This document shows positions 7,773 through 13,739 of a stretch of 14,170 bases of DNA, piece by piece. Positions within the stretch are counted from its first letter, which is position 1. Each line of letters opens with the position of its first letter. The DNA lies in contig JBBASJ010000053.1 in assembly GCA_040399325.1 (NCBI GenBank), forward strand, positions 1-14,170. Direction: 5' to 3'. Below the pieces are notes generated by a model. That model had not been told where the DNA came from and ran no database searches. It saw nothing but the letters and a program-made list of their open reading frames with translations. A program made the position numbers and the translations under genes. Origin of the DNA: RGUW01 sp040399325. Lineage in GTDB: Bacteria; Cyanobacteriota; Cyanobacteriia; PCC-6307; Cyanobiaceae.

Positions 7773-8585
7773 TCAGGCCTGCTCGAGCCGGCCGTACAGC
7801 TCACCGGTGATCTTGACGTCCATGGGCTGCTTGGTCCCCATGTCGGTGTCAGAGGGCTGAATGGCGGTGAACACACCGGCGAATTCACCCGTGTTGCCAT
7901 CGACCTTGGTGATCGAGAGGCTCATGGTTCCGGTGCCGTCGACATACCGTTTGACGGTTTCAGCGGTGAAGTCGTCACCGGCAGGAACCAGACCCACGGC
8001 GCTGCTGTAGCCGGTGGTCAGACCGCGGGCCTTGGGATCGAGGAAGTTGGAGGTGCGATAGCTGGGCACCCGGTAGCTGCCGCTGAAGTCGGTGCTGGTG
8101 GTGATGGCGGCGCCATCGGCCGACGCCTCCAGCTCCTTGCTCGAGAACACGAACGGAACCTCTTCACCACCGGGCAGCAGCACGGTGATCAGCTGGAAGT
8201 CGAGACCACCCTGCTCAGTGAAGCTGAGGTTGTCGCCCTTGACGGCCAGATCGCCATAGACCTGGTCGAGGCTGGTGGTGAAACGGGTGAGGATCTTGCC
8301 GGGGACGAACTGGGCCTCCTGGCGCTTGTTGGCCGGCTCGCCTTTCACGTAGACCTCAGCCGGATGCATGCAGATCTCACGCAGCTGGTAACCGGAACCG
8401 CTGCTCAAGGCGATCGAACCACGGGCCGACTCCGGCAGGGTCGGGCAATCGTTGGCCAGACCGGTGTTATGGATGTCGTCGTAGGTGAGGTTGGAGCGCT
8501 CAACAGCTTTGGCGCCACCACTGCAGGCGGTCACCAGGGTCAGGCACAACGCCAGCACCAGGGCCAGCAAGGGACGGAAACGCAT
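7773..8585 (-). CDS. psbO: Photosystem II manganese-stabilising protein PsbO
   Basis: PsbO is the 33-kDa extrinsic lumenal protein that caps the oxygen-evolving Mn4CaO5 cluster. The mature domain is clear: NLTYDDIHNTGLANDCP, then GGLDFQLITVLLPGGEEVPF, then FLDPKARGLTTGY and QPSDTDMGTKQPMDVKITG. Cys47 and Cys72 are the conserved disulfide pair. The length is 270 residues. The N-terminus MRFRPLLALVLALCLTLVTA is a signal sequence, but it ends in V-T-A-Cys21, a lipobox, so the protein may be exported as a lipoprotein. Classic cleavage after AKA (residues 25-27) is the alternative. The gene has its own terminator and a divergent gap of 104 bases upstream, so it is probably monocistronic. No Shine-Dalgarno sequence; the leader ends TTTCTCCCC-ATG, like that of the gene starting at 3913. 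Confidence 0.98.
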   Translation of the reverse strand: MRFRPLLALVLALCLTLVTACSGGAKAVERSNLTYDDIHNTGLANDCPTLPESARGSIALSSGSGYQLREICMHPAEVYVKGEPANKRQEAQFVPGKILTRFTTSLDQVYGDLAVKGDNLSFTEQGGLDFQLITVLLPGGEEVPFVFSSKELEASADGAAITTSTDFSGSYRVPSYRTSNFLDPKARGLTTGYSSAVGLVPAGDDFTAETVKRYVDGTGTMSLSITKVDGNTGEFAGVFTAIQPSDTDMGTKQPMDVKITGELYGRLEQA

Positions 8586-8593
8586 GGGGAGAA

Positions 8594-8619
8594 ACCGGTC
8601 TGGCGCGGATCCTACCGGT
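8594..8619. promoter_or_regulatory. Two ACCGGT palindromes upstream of psbO
   Basis: ACCGGT occurs at 8594-8599 and 8614-8619, 20 bases apart (about two helical turns). Both lie in the divergent gap between psbO and the gene at 8690. The spacing suits a dimeric regulator, but the motif is short and GC-rich. TAGGAT at 8609-8614, read on the minus strand, is a weak psbO -10 candidate between them. Confidence 0.3.
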
Positions 8620-8689
8620 GCAAAATGCCCGATTCCCTTACGATGTCGCGGCTCTCAACAACCTGTATGGGAGTGCCGGAGCAGCCCCG

Positions 8690-9040
8690 ATGACGACAGA
8701 GATTCACCCCGTGCCCCGCCCCGGTACCCGAGCGCTGAGCGACCAGCAGCAGCGCTGTGTCGATGGAGCTCTGGCAGACCTGCGGGCGACCGCCGCCGAT
8801 CTCGACGGCAACCCCGAGGCGCTGCTCGCCCTGCTGCGCCAGATCGAGCAGCTGCACCGCAACCTGCAGGATGGACCCTTCCGCAGCAGCCTGCCCGCCG
8901 ACCGCACCGACCTCTTCAATCTGCTGCGGTCCATGGAAGAAAGCGGCGGTTGGCCCTACATCCCCCGGCTGCAACTGCGCACGTTCATGGATCTGCTGCA
9001 GCGGGATCGCAGCGATGGGGAGCATCCGCTGGCAGCCTGA
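8690..9040 (+). CDS. Uncharacterised 116-residue soluble protein
   Basis: I do not recognise the family. The start is ATG at 8690 (MTTEIHPVPRPGTRALS); GGAG at 8678-8681 gives a ribosome binding site 8 bases upstream. The frame continues upstream to 8618 but without a better start. The protein has no membrane segment or signal. Residues 17-70 form an amphipathic helical region (ALSDQQQRCVDGALADLRAT), and the C-terminal part holds LFNLLRSMEESGGWPYIPRL, whose Gly-Gly-Trp-Pro-Tyr turn looks like a conserved core. Third-position GC is high, like its neighbours. The last 56 bases overlap antisense with the end of coaBC. It diverges from psbO with a 104-base gap. It may correspond to the unnamed gene between psbO and dfp in picocyanobacteria, but that is from memory. 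Confidence 0.8.
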   Translation: MTTEIHPVPRPGTRALSDQQQRCVDGALADLRATAADLDGNPEALLALLRQIEQLHRNLQDGPFRSSLPADRTDLFNLLRSMEESGGWPYIPRLQLRTFMDLLQRDRSDGEHPLAA

Positions 9041-10274
9041 GATCGGCGTGAAGCAGCGCCGCCAGGGCCGTGAGCAACTGGTGGGCGATGGCCAGCTTTG
9101 AGGCTCTGGCCAGTGGACGCTCGGCCTCCCCGGGCCCCAGCAGCCAGCCGTGGTTGGTCAGGGCAGCAAAGCCGCTGCCGGCCTGGTCGATGGGGTTGGC
9201 AAACAACAGCTCACAGCCCTTGCGCTGCAGCTTGGCCCGGGCGGCCGCCAGACCATCGCCGCTGAACGCCGCGAAACCCAGAATCGGCTGCTGCCCCTGT
9301 CGCCGCTTGACCAGCTCGGCCAGCAGGTCGGGAACCGGCTCCCAGCCGCTGCTGAGGCTGGCAGCGAGCTCGGCCTTGGCGGCCTTGTGCACCGCGGGCC
9401 GCGCCCGGCGATGGTCGGCCACGGCCGCCGCCATGGCAATGGCATCGGCCTGAGGCTGGAGCGCAGCCAGAGCCTGCTGCATGGCGGCGGCCGTTTGGGT
9501 GTCATGGCCACTGAGGCCATCGAGCCAGGCCGGTTCGACCTGCAGCGGCCCATGCACCAGATCCACTTGGGCACCGCGCAGCCGGGCGGCCTGGGCCAGC
9601 AGCACGCCCATCAGACCGGTGCTGGGGTTGGTGATGCAGCGGGCCGGATCGAGCGGCTCGCGCGTGGGGCCTGCCGTGACCAACAGGCGGCGGCCCTGCC
9701 AGTCGCGTCGCCAGCCCCATAGGGCCAGCGACTCCAGCGCCAGCAGCAGGAGCTCGGGCTCGGCCATGCGGCCGTCGCCCTGGCGGTCGCAGGCCAGCAG
9801 GCCCGCCGCCGGCCCCAGGGGCAGCACCCGTTCGAAGCCCTGCAACAGCTGCCAGTTGCGCCGCACCGGTGGGCTCTGCCACATGCCGGTGTTCATGGCG
9901 GCGGCCGCCAGCACCGGGGCCTCGGTGGCCAACAGCGTGCTGGCCAGCAACGTGTCGGCGAGGCCATGCACCCAGCGGCCGAGCGTGGTGGCGCTGAGTG
10001 GCGCCACCAACACCAGCTCGGCCCACTCGGCCAGCTCGATGTGCAGGGGTCGATCGGCGACATGGCTCCACTGATCGGCGTCCAGATAACAGCGATGCCG
10101 GCTCAGGGAAGCCAGGGCCACAGAACTCACCAGCTGCTCAGCGCTGGGGGTGAGCACACAGCGCACCTGGGCGCCACGCTTGGCCAGGGCACTCACGACC
10201 AGGGGCAGCTTGACCGCAGCGATGCTGCCGCTGACCGCCACCAGAATGCGGCGCCCGGCCAGGGGGTCGGACAT
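8985..10274 (-). CDS. coaBC: Bifunctional phosphopantothenoylcysteine decarboxylase / synthetase
   Basis: The CoaB domain joins cysteine to 4'-phosphopantothenate and the CoaC flavin domain decarboxylates the product, two steps of coenzyme A synthesis. CoaC spans about residues 6-180: RRILVAVSGSIAAVKLP (FMN site), the catalytic His in PLHIELAEW, AAAAMNTGMW, and the clamp Cys in LACDRQGDGRM. CoaB follows: LLVTAGPTREPLDPARCITN, AAAVADHR, and LGFAAFSGDG. I chose ATG at 10274 (MSDPLAG), giving 429 residues; it lies one base after the upstream DUF2555 stop (TGA-G-ATG), implying coupling. The usual PASANT motif reads PLSATT, so the active-site Asn is Thr, and the CoaB motif ITNRSSGKMG reads ITNPSTGLMG. 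The 3' end overlaps the gene at 8690-9040 by 56 bases. A divergent but apparently complete enzyme. Confidence 0.95.
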   Translation of the reverse strand: MSDPLAGRRILVAVSGSIAAVKLPLVVSALAKRGAQVRCVLTPSAEQLVSSVALASLSRHRCYLDADQWSHVADRPLHIELAEWAELVLVAPLSATTLGRWVHGLADTLLASTLLATEAPVLAAAAMNTGMWQSPPVRRNWQLLQGFERVLPLGPAAGLLACDRQGDGRMAEPELLLLALESLALWGWRRDWQGRRLLVTAGPTREPLDPARCITNPSTGLMGVLLAQAARLRGAQVDLVHGPLQVEPAWLDGLSGHDTQTAAAMQQALAALQPQADAIAMAAAVADHRRARPAVHKAAKAELAASLSSGWEPVPDLLAELVKRRQGQQPILGFAAFSGDGLAAARAKLQRKGCELLFANPIDQAGSGFAALTNHGWLLGPGEAERPLARASKLAIAHQLLTALAALLHADLRLPADAPHRCDPAAADP

Positions 10275-10275
10275 C

Positions 10276-10485
10276 TCAGTCCTCATCAAAGGGTTCCTGG
10301 TCCACCAGATGCACATAGGGCTGGGCCAGCTCGGGCCGGTGGATCGCCAGAGCCCGCATCAGGTGCCAGTCAGCCAGGCTGTCAAACGGGGAGGGATAGT
10401 CCTCCTCCTCGAGCCGACGTGCCAGTTCGGCGGCGGCGGCCTCGTCAAAGGCGGCCAGGCGTTCGGGGGTGATCGACGACGTCAC
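10276..10485 (-). CDS. DUF2555 family protein
   Basis: It encodes a 69-residue acidic protein from GTG at 10485 (MTSSITPERLAAFDEAAAAE). The core LARRLEEEDYPSPFDSLADW followed by HLMRALAIHRPELAQPYVHL matches my memory of DUF2555, a small family of cyanobacteria with no established function. It has no membrane segment. Its stop is separated by a single base from the coaBC start, so the two are almost certainly translated from one mRNA. The gap of 55 bases to tRNA-Ala on the other strand must hold its promoter. The family call rests on recognition, not a search. Confidence 0.85.
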   Translation of the reverse strand: MTSSITPERLAAFDEAAAAELARRLEEEDYPSPFDSLADWHLMRALAIHRPELAQPYVHLVDQEPFDED

Positions 10486-10502
10486 GGCTGCAGAAACAAA
10501 GG

Positions 10503-10531
10503 GCGACAGCGCGGGGCTGCTTTGAAATAAT
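10503..10531 (+). promoter_or_regulatory. Candidate sigma-70 promoter of tRNA-Ala
   Basis: The sequence TGA-AATAAT at 10523-10531 is an extended -10 (TGn plus five of six consensus bases). GCGACA at 10503-10508 matches four of six -35 bases with an ideal 17-base spacer. The predicted start is about 10538, just before the tRNA at 10541. The elements are visible; the activity is inferred. Confidence 0.55.
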
Positions 10532-10540
10532 GGCGTGACC

Positions 10541-10613
10541 GGGGAATTAGCTCAGCTGGTAGAGCGCTGCGATCGCACCGCAGAGGTCAGGGGTTCGAGT
10601 CCCCTATTCTCCA
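10541..10613 (+). tRNA. tRNA-Ala, anticodon CGC
   Basis: The 73-base cloverleaf is complete. The acceptor stem GGGGAAT pairs with ATTCTCC and contains the G3-U70 wobble that defines alanine tRNAs. The D arm is GCTCAGCTGGTAGAGC, the anticodon stem CTGCG/CGCAG encloses the loop ATCGCAC (anticodon CGC, reading GCG), and the T arm is AGGGGTTCGAGTCCCCT. The discriminator base is A73 and the CCA end is not encoded. The anticodon arm contains GCGATCGC, the HIP1 octamer. Confidence 0.97.
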
Positions 10614-10681
10614 TCGCCCGATCGCCAGGACTGCGGTCGAGGGTTACCTAATCTTTCGGCTGCCAGCACCCAGCCGTGCCC

Positions 10682-10843
10682 ATGCAGTGGTCAGCAGACG
10701 CTGAATCTCGCCTCAAGGAAGTGCCCTTCTTCGTGCGGCCGGTGGTGCGTCGCCGCATTGAGACCCTGGCCAGCGAAGCCGGTCTGGACGAGGTCAATGC
10801 CGCGTTCTATGAGCAGGCCAAAGCCCAGTTCGGCCAGACGTGA
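10682..10843 (+). CDS. Free-standing PCP_red (ChlB C-terminal-like) domain protein
   Basis: It encodes a 53-residue protein from ATG at 10682, too short for many gene finders. Its sequence MQWSADAESRLKEVPFFVRP, followed by VVRRRIETLASEAGLDEVNA, follows the pattern of the PCP_red domain (Pfam PF08369). That domain forms the C-terminus of ChlB/BchB, a subunit of the light-independent protochlorophyllide reductase. The conserved W..DAE..L..VPFFVR..VRRRIE..A...G core is all present. Here the domain is the entire protein, so it cannot be the enzyme itself. A role in chlorophyll synthesis or pigment-protein assembly is a guess. It lies 68 bases after tRNA-Ala. A small CGGGA/TCCCG hairpin at 10845-10858 follows the stop. 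Confidence 0.85.
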   Translation: MQWSADAESRLKEVPFFVRPVVRRRIETLASEAGLDEVNAAFYEQAKAQFGQT

Positions 10844-10922
10844 GCGGGATTGCTCCCGACCGCACAGTGCTGCAGCAGGGCCAGGAGGCCAATAAGCTGC
10901 CAGCAGCATTCGGTCTGTTGGT

Positions 10923-11165
10923 TTGAGACGCCTGAGGTGCCTGTTGCTGATCGTGCCAGCCGGGCTTGTGATGGAGGCTCAGCTGCAGGAAAGGGTCCTG
11001 GCCCAGCAGCCCAATTCTGTCAACGTGGCCTGCTTCAGGGACAACAACATCCCGTCTCCCTGCCCGAATCCACAGAATCCCAACGAGAACAACACCAACA
11101 GAAATCAGACAGGCGGCCGTTCGCTGTGGCAGAGACACGATGCCTCCACACCAGGCTATTGGTAG
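10923..11165 (+). CDS. Putative small secreted Asn/Pro-rich protein
   Basis: The family is not recognised. It has 80 residues if read from TTG at 10923; the frame is closed by TAA at 10893 and no ATG or GTG lies between, while an ATG at 10971 would remove the signal. The N-terminus MRRLRCLLLIVPAGLVM looks like a signal peptide, with possible cleavage after VLA (residue 27). The mature part is rich in Asn, Pro and Gln (CPNPQNPNENNTNRNQTGG), with a Cys pair spaced C-x9-C. Third codon positions are GC-rich, which supports coding. No Shine-Dalgarno sequence is visible. It may be a periplasmic or surface peptide; alternatively it is a chance ORF. Confidence 0.55.
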   Translation: MRRLRCLLLIVPAGLVMEAQLQERVLAQQPNSVNVACFRDNNIPSPCPNPQNPNENNTNRNQTGGRSLWQRHDASTPGYW

Positions 11166-11274
11166 GCCCCGAGGCGCTGCCGCAGCCATGGGGCCATCAA
11201 CACCCTGATCAGCTTTGGCACTGGCGCCCTGCCCATGGCAACCACGGACCAGACCCGCGATCAGGTAAATAAGA

Positions 11275-11290
11275 GGTAGGAATGCCTACC
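11275..11290. repeat. Perfect 6-bp inverted repeat just before the 65-residue gene
   Basis: GGTAGG and CCTACC flank AATG, ending 7 bases before the ATG at 11298. It could be an operator or an mRNA hairpin covering the initiation region. TAAATAAG immediately upstream is the only AT-rich patch nearby and may be part of a -10 element. Confidence 0.5.
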
Positions 11291-11297
11291 CGAGCTC

Positions 11298-11495
11298 ATG
11301 TCGCAGTCGAAGCGCGAACAGGTGGTCAGCCACCTGCGCTACATCCGCCAGGAGCTGCGCGAAATGCATCAGGGTGTCATGGAAGACGGCCTGCTGCCCG
11401 AAGCCGGCGAGGTGCGCGGCGTCATGGCCCAGATGGAGGCTCTGCTGGAGCTGCTTGAGGGCAAGACCTCGCGCAAAAAAGACAGCGACGGCTGA
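11298..11495 (+). CDS. Small helical protein of unknown function
   Basis: It encodes 65 residues from ATG at 11298 (MSQSKREQVVSHLRYIRQEL). The sequence is nearly all charged helix in two segments, residues 4-27 and 36-55, joined by EDGLLPEAGE. The second segment, VRGVMAQMEALLELLEG, has a heptad-like pattern that could dimerise. The tail KTSRKKDSDG is polar. There is no signal or membrane segment. I recall close relatives in marine Synechococcus and Prochlorococcus without a function. The composition matches neighbouring genes, and a terminator follows, so it is probably a single-gene transcript. Confidence 0.78.
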   Translation: MSQSKREQVVSHLRYIRQELREMHQGVMEDGLLPEAGEVRGVMAQMEALLELLEGKTSRKKDSDG

Positions 11496-11549
11496 GCCCC
11501 TTGCCGCAGGGCCAGGCAGGCGCTTTGGTAGCTCAGTCCCCATCACCCG

Positions 11550-11578
11550 GCCCGGGCCCCTGCGGCTCCGGGCTTTTT
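11550..11578 (+). terminator. Rho-independent terminator after the 65-residue gene
   Basis: GCCCGG (11550-11555) pairs with CCGGGC (11568-11573), with inner pairing GCC/GGC around a bulge, followed by five T residues. It lies within the 215-base gene-free stretch 11496-11710. The rest of that stretch shows no gene and must hold the ycf20 promoter; I see no strong consensus there. Confidence 0.75.
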
Positions 11579-11710
11579 CATTGGCATCCCCTATCGGTGG
11601 TGGTGAACAGCTGCAACATCTCCACAGATGGTGTAGATATGGGGGGCAGGTACGGGCTGGGTGATGGGGATCACCGTTGATGCCAGGCCTGCATCCCTTT
11701 CCAGCCGTCG

Positions 11711-12040
11711 TTGCAACAGACCCGCTTCCAGCGTCTGATTCTCGGCTCCGGTGCCCGGCTGCGGGACTGGGCCATCAACCCATGGCGGCGTCTGTCGCTG
11801 CAGTTGATCGTGCTGCTGACCAGCTTCGCCATCGGCGGGGCCCTGGGCTCGATCAGCGGCACCCTCTCGCAGCTTGACCCCCTGAGCGCACTCGTGTGTG
11901 TCGTGGCGATCGAGGTGGCGGCACGGGTGCGCGGCCCGTTGCTGCGACAGCCGAATCAGGCCCTGACCGTTGGCCTGCTCGACATGACCCGCATCGGGCT
12001 GCTTTACGGGCTGCTGCTCGATGGCTTCAAGGTTCTCTAA
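11711..12040 (+). CDS. ycf20: Ycf20 / DUF565 family membrane protein
   Basis: It encodes 109 residues from TTG at 11711; the frame is closed by TGA at 11678 with no other usable start between. The family hallmark NPWRRLSLQLIVLLTSFAIG is present at about residues 23-42, running into the first hydrophobic segment (about 30-50). A second segment follows at 58-71 (LSALVCVVAIEVAA), and a third weaker one at the end (GLLDMTRIGLLYGLLLDGF). Ycf20 proteins occur in cyanobacteria and plastids; mutants in Chlamydomonas and Arabidopsis are affected in non-photochemical quenching, but the mechanism is unknown. Its stop shares CTAA with the stop of convergent pyrB. Confidence 0.9.
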   Translation: MQQTRFQRLILGSGARLRDWAINPWRRLSLQLIVLLTSFAIGGALGSISGTLSQLDPLSALVCVVAIEVAARVRGPLLRQPNQALTVGLLDMTRIGLLYGLLLDGFKVL

Positions 12041-13077
12041 ACCGGAAACGGTGCCGTGCTGACCGCTCCGGCCAGCAGGTAGAGCAGCGCCATGCGCACG
12101 GGAATCCCGTTGCAGACCTGCTCATCCACCAACGAGATGCTGCTGTCATCGAGCAGGTCACCGGTCATCTCCACACCCCGATTGACCGGCCCCGGATGGA
12201 GCACCGGCAACGGGCGCCCGCAGCGCCCCAGACGCAGGTGGCTGAGGCCATAGCGCTGGTGATAGCCATCCAGACTCGAGAGCAGGTTCTGCTGCATTCG
12301 CTCCTGTTGCAGCCGCAGGGCCATCACCGCATCGGCGCCCTCTAGCGCCGCATCGAGATCATGGAGCACCTGCACCGTGCCGCGCTGGGCCACGGGATCA
12401 CACCGCTGACCCGATGGAGGCGCCGCCACAAAGTCGGCAAAGTCCCACGGCACCAGGGTGGGGGGGCCACACAGCACCACATCGGCGCCGCAGGCGGTGA
12501 GCGCCCACAGGTTGGAGCGAGCCACCCGCGAATGCAGCACATCGCCCACGATCACGATGCGCCGCCCCCGCAACGCCTGCGGCGTGGGCGCCTGCGGTGC
12601 AAAGTGCCGGGCCAGGGTGAACAGATCGAGCAGTCCCTGGCTGGGGTGACTGTGCAGGCCATCACCGCCGTTGAGCACCGCCACCCGGGCCCCTGAGGCA
12701 TCAAGGGCTTCAGCCAGAAGCTGCGGTACAGCGGTGGCCCGATGGCGCACCACCAGCAGCTCGGCGCCCATGGCCACGTAGGTGCGCACGGTGTCGAGCA
12801 GGCTTTCACCCTTGCTCAGCGAGCTGGACCCGGGGGTGAACGTCAGCACATCGGCGGAAAGCCGCCGGGCTGCCAGCTCAAAGCTGCTGCGGGTGCGGGT
12901 GCTGGGCTCAAAAAAGAGCGTGGTGACCAGGCGTCCCTGCAACGCCGGCAGCTTGCGCGCACCGCTGGTGGGCATGGCCCGAAACCGCTGAGCCAGCTCC
13001 AGCACTGTGGCGTAGTCCTGCAGCGAAAACGCTGCCAGATCGAGCACATGGCGATGGGTCCAGGCGCTCAAGGGCAA
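12037..13077 (-). CDS. pyrB: Aspartate carbamoyltransferase catalytic subunit
   Basis: It condenses aspartate with carbamoyl phosphate to carbamoyl aspartate in pyrimidine synthesis. The carbamoyl-phosphate site FFEPSTRTRSSFELAARRL is at residues 55-73, the loop SSSLSKGESLLDT at 84-96, the HSHPSQGLLD stretch at 142-151 and LHPGPVNRGVEMTGDL at 293-308. The length is 346 residues. An upstream stop at 13093-13095 leaves only TTG codons as starts: 13077 (used here) or 13071, both just before AWTHRHVLDL. No PyrI regulatory subunit is nearby, as is usual in cyanobacteria. The gene is 38 bases downstream of the Uma2 gene and likely in its transcript. It overlaps ycf20 by 4 bases. Confidence 0.97.
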   Translation of the reverse strand: MPLSAWTHRHVLDLAAFSLQDYATVLELAQRFRAMPTSGARKLPALQGRLVTTLFFEPSTRTRSSFELAARRLSADVLTFTPGSSSLSKGESLLDTVRTYVAMGAELLVVRHRATAVPQLLAEALDASGARVAVLNGGDGLHSHPSQGLLDLFTLARHFAPQAPTPQALRGRRIVIVGDVLHSRVARSNLWALTACGADVVLCGPPTLVPWDFADFVAAPPSGQRCDPVAQRGTVQVLHDLDAALEGADAVMALRLQQERMQQNLLSSLDGYHQRYGLSHLRLGRCGRPLPVLHPGPVNRGVEMTGDLLDDSSISLVDEQVCNGIPVRMALLYLLAGAVSTAPFPV

Positions 13078-13115
13078 CCGCTGCGCACGCGCTCAGGGTA
13101 GACACGTTGCCCGAA

Positions 13116-13739
13116 TCAGACCCGCCAGATCTCCTCAAGGGCGATCTGCAAACCAGGCAACAGCGCAGCGCCCTCCAACTTGCTGGCGCCCTCAAAACGC
13201 TGGGGCTCACCGTGTGCCGGCCAGACCTCCACAACCTGCTGCTCAGGGATCAACAACCAACCGAGCTGGGCTCCATTGGCCTGGTAAGCGGCCATTTTCT
13301 GGCGCAAGGCGGTGAGGCCGCGGGGGCCCCGGTCACTGCTACTGGCGAGCTCGACCACCAGATCCGGGCACAGCGGCGGGAAGCCGCGTCGTTGCTCGGG
13401 TGTCAGGGCCTGCCAACGGTCCAGACGCAGCAGCGAGGCGTCGGGGCTCATCACTGAGCCATCCGGCAGTCGAAATCCGGTCGAGCTTTCAAAGCAAAGC
13501 CAACCCCCGGCGCGTTCTGCCCAGGCCATCAGTCGCAGCAACAGACGGCTGTTGCGCGCGCCAGTTTCGCCACCGGTGGGAGTCATCTGGATCAGCTGGC
13601 CACTGGCATCGAGTTCAAGCACCGCATCCGGATTGGCAGCGCACACCAGCGCAAACTGCTCGGCGCTCAACCGCAGATCAGCCGGCCACTGCAACGGGGC
13701 CAGGGCATTGTGTTGCGCTTGCGGGGGCGCCAGCGTCAT
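13116..13739 (-). CDS. Uma2 family (PD-(D/E)XK fold, DUF820) protein
   Basis: Uma2 proteins have a restriction-endonuclease-like fold, are greatly expanded in cyanobacteria and have no firm biological role. The start at 13739 (MTLAPPQAQHN, 207 residues) overlaps the upstream glycosylase stop as ATGA; an extension to 13799 is open but unlikely. Family features in order are ELDASGQLIQMTPTGGETG (41-60), SSTGFRLPDGSVMSPDASLL (85-104) with presumed catalytic Asp100, PDLVVELASSSD (125-136) with Glu130, then Lys148 and YQANGAQLGWLLIP (152-165). The set D...E...K fits an intact nuclease site. The gene separates the glycosylase from pyrB, which I recall as adjacent in Prochlorococcus, so it may be an insertion. 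Confidence 0.92.
   Translation of the reverse strand: MTLAPPQAQHNALAPLQWPADLRLSAEQFALVCAANPDAVLELDASGQLIQMTPTGGETGARNSRLLLRLMAWAERAGGWLCFESSTGFRLPDGSVMSPDASLLRLDRWQALTPEQRRGFPPLCPDLVVELASSSDRGPRGLTALRQKMAAYQANGAQLGWLLIPEQQVVEVWPAHGEPQRFEGASKLEGAALLPGLQIALEEIWRV

Noticed and set aside
6815..7810. Plus-strand ORF of 331 codons opposite sat
   Set aside because: Shadow of the sat frame; no family resemblance, and it crosses the psbO terminator.
7673..7900. 76-residue N-terminal extension of ATP sulfurylase
   Set aside because: It would include the psbO terminator and overlap psbO; the homologous N-terminus begins at MTASVSS.
10845..10858. CGGGA/TCCCG hairpin after the PCP_red gene as a terminator
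   Set aside because: Five-base stem and no T-tract; too weak to call.
10850..11272. 140-codon ORF overlapping the small secreted protein in another frame
   Set aside because: No signal, domain or start context; the alternative frame has better codon-position GC and a signal-like N-terminus. Neither is certain.
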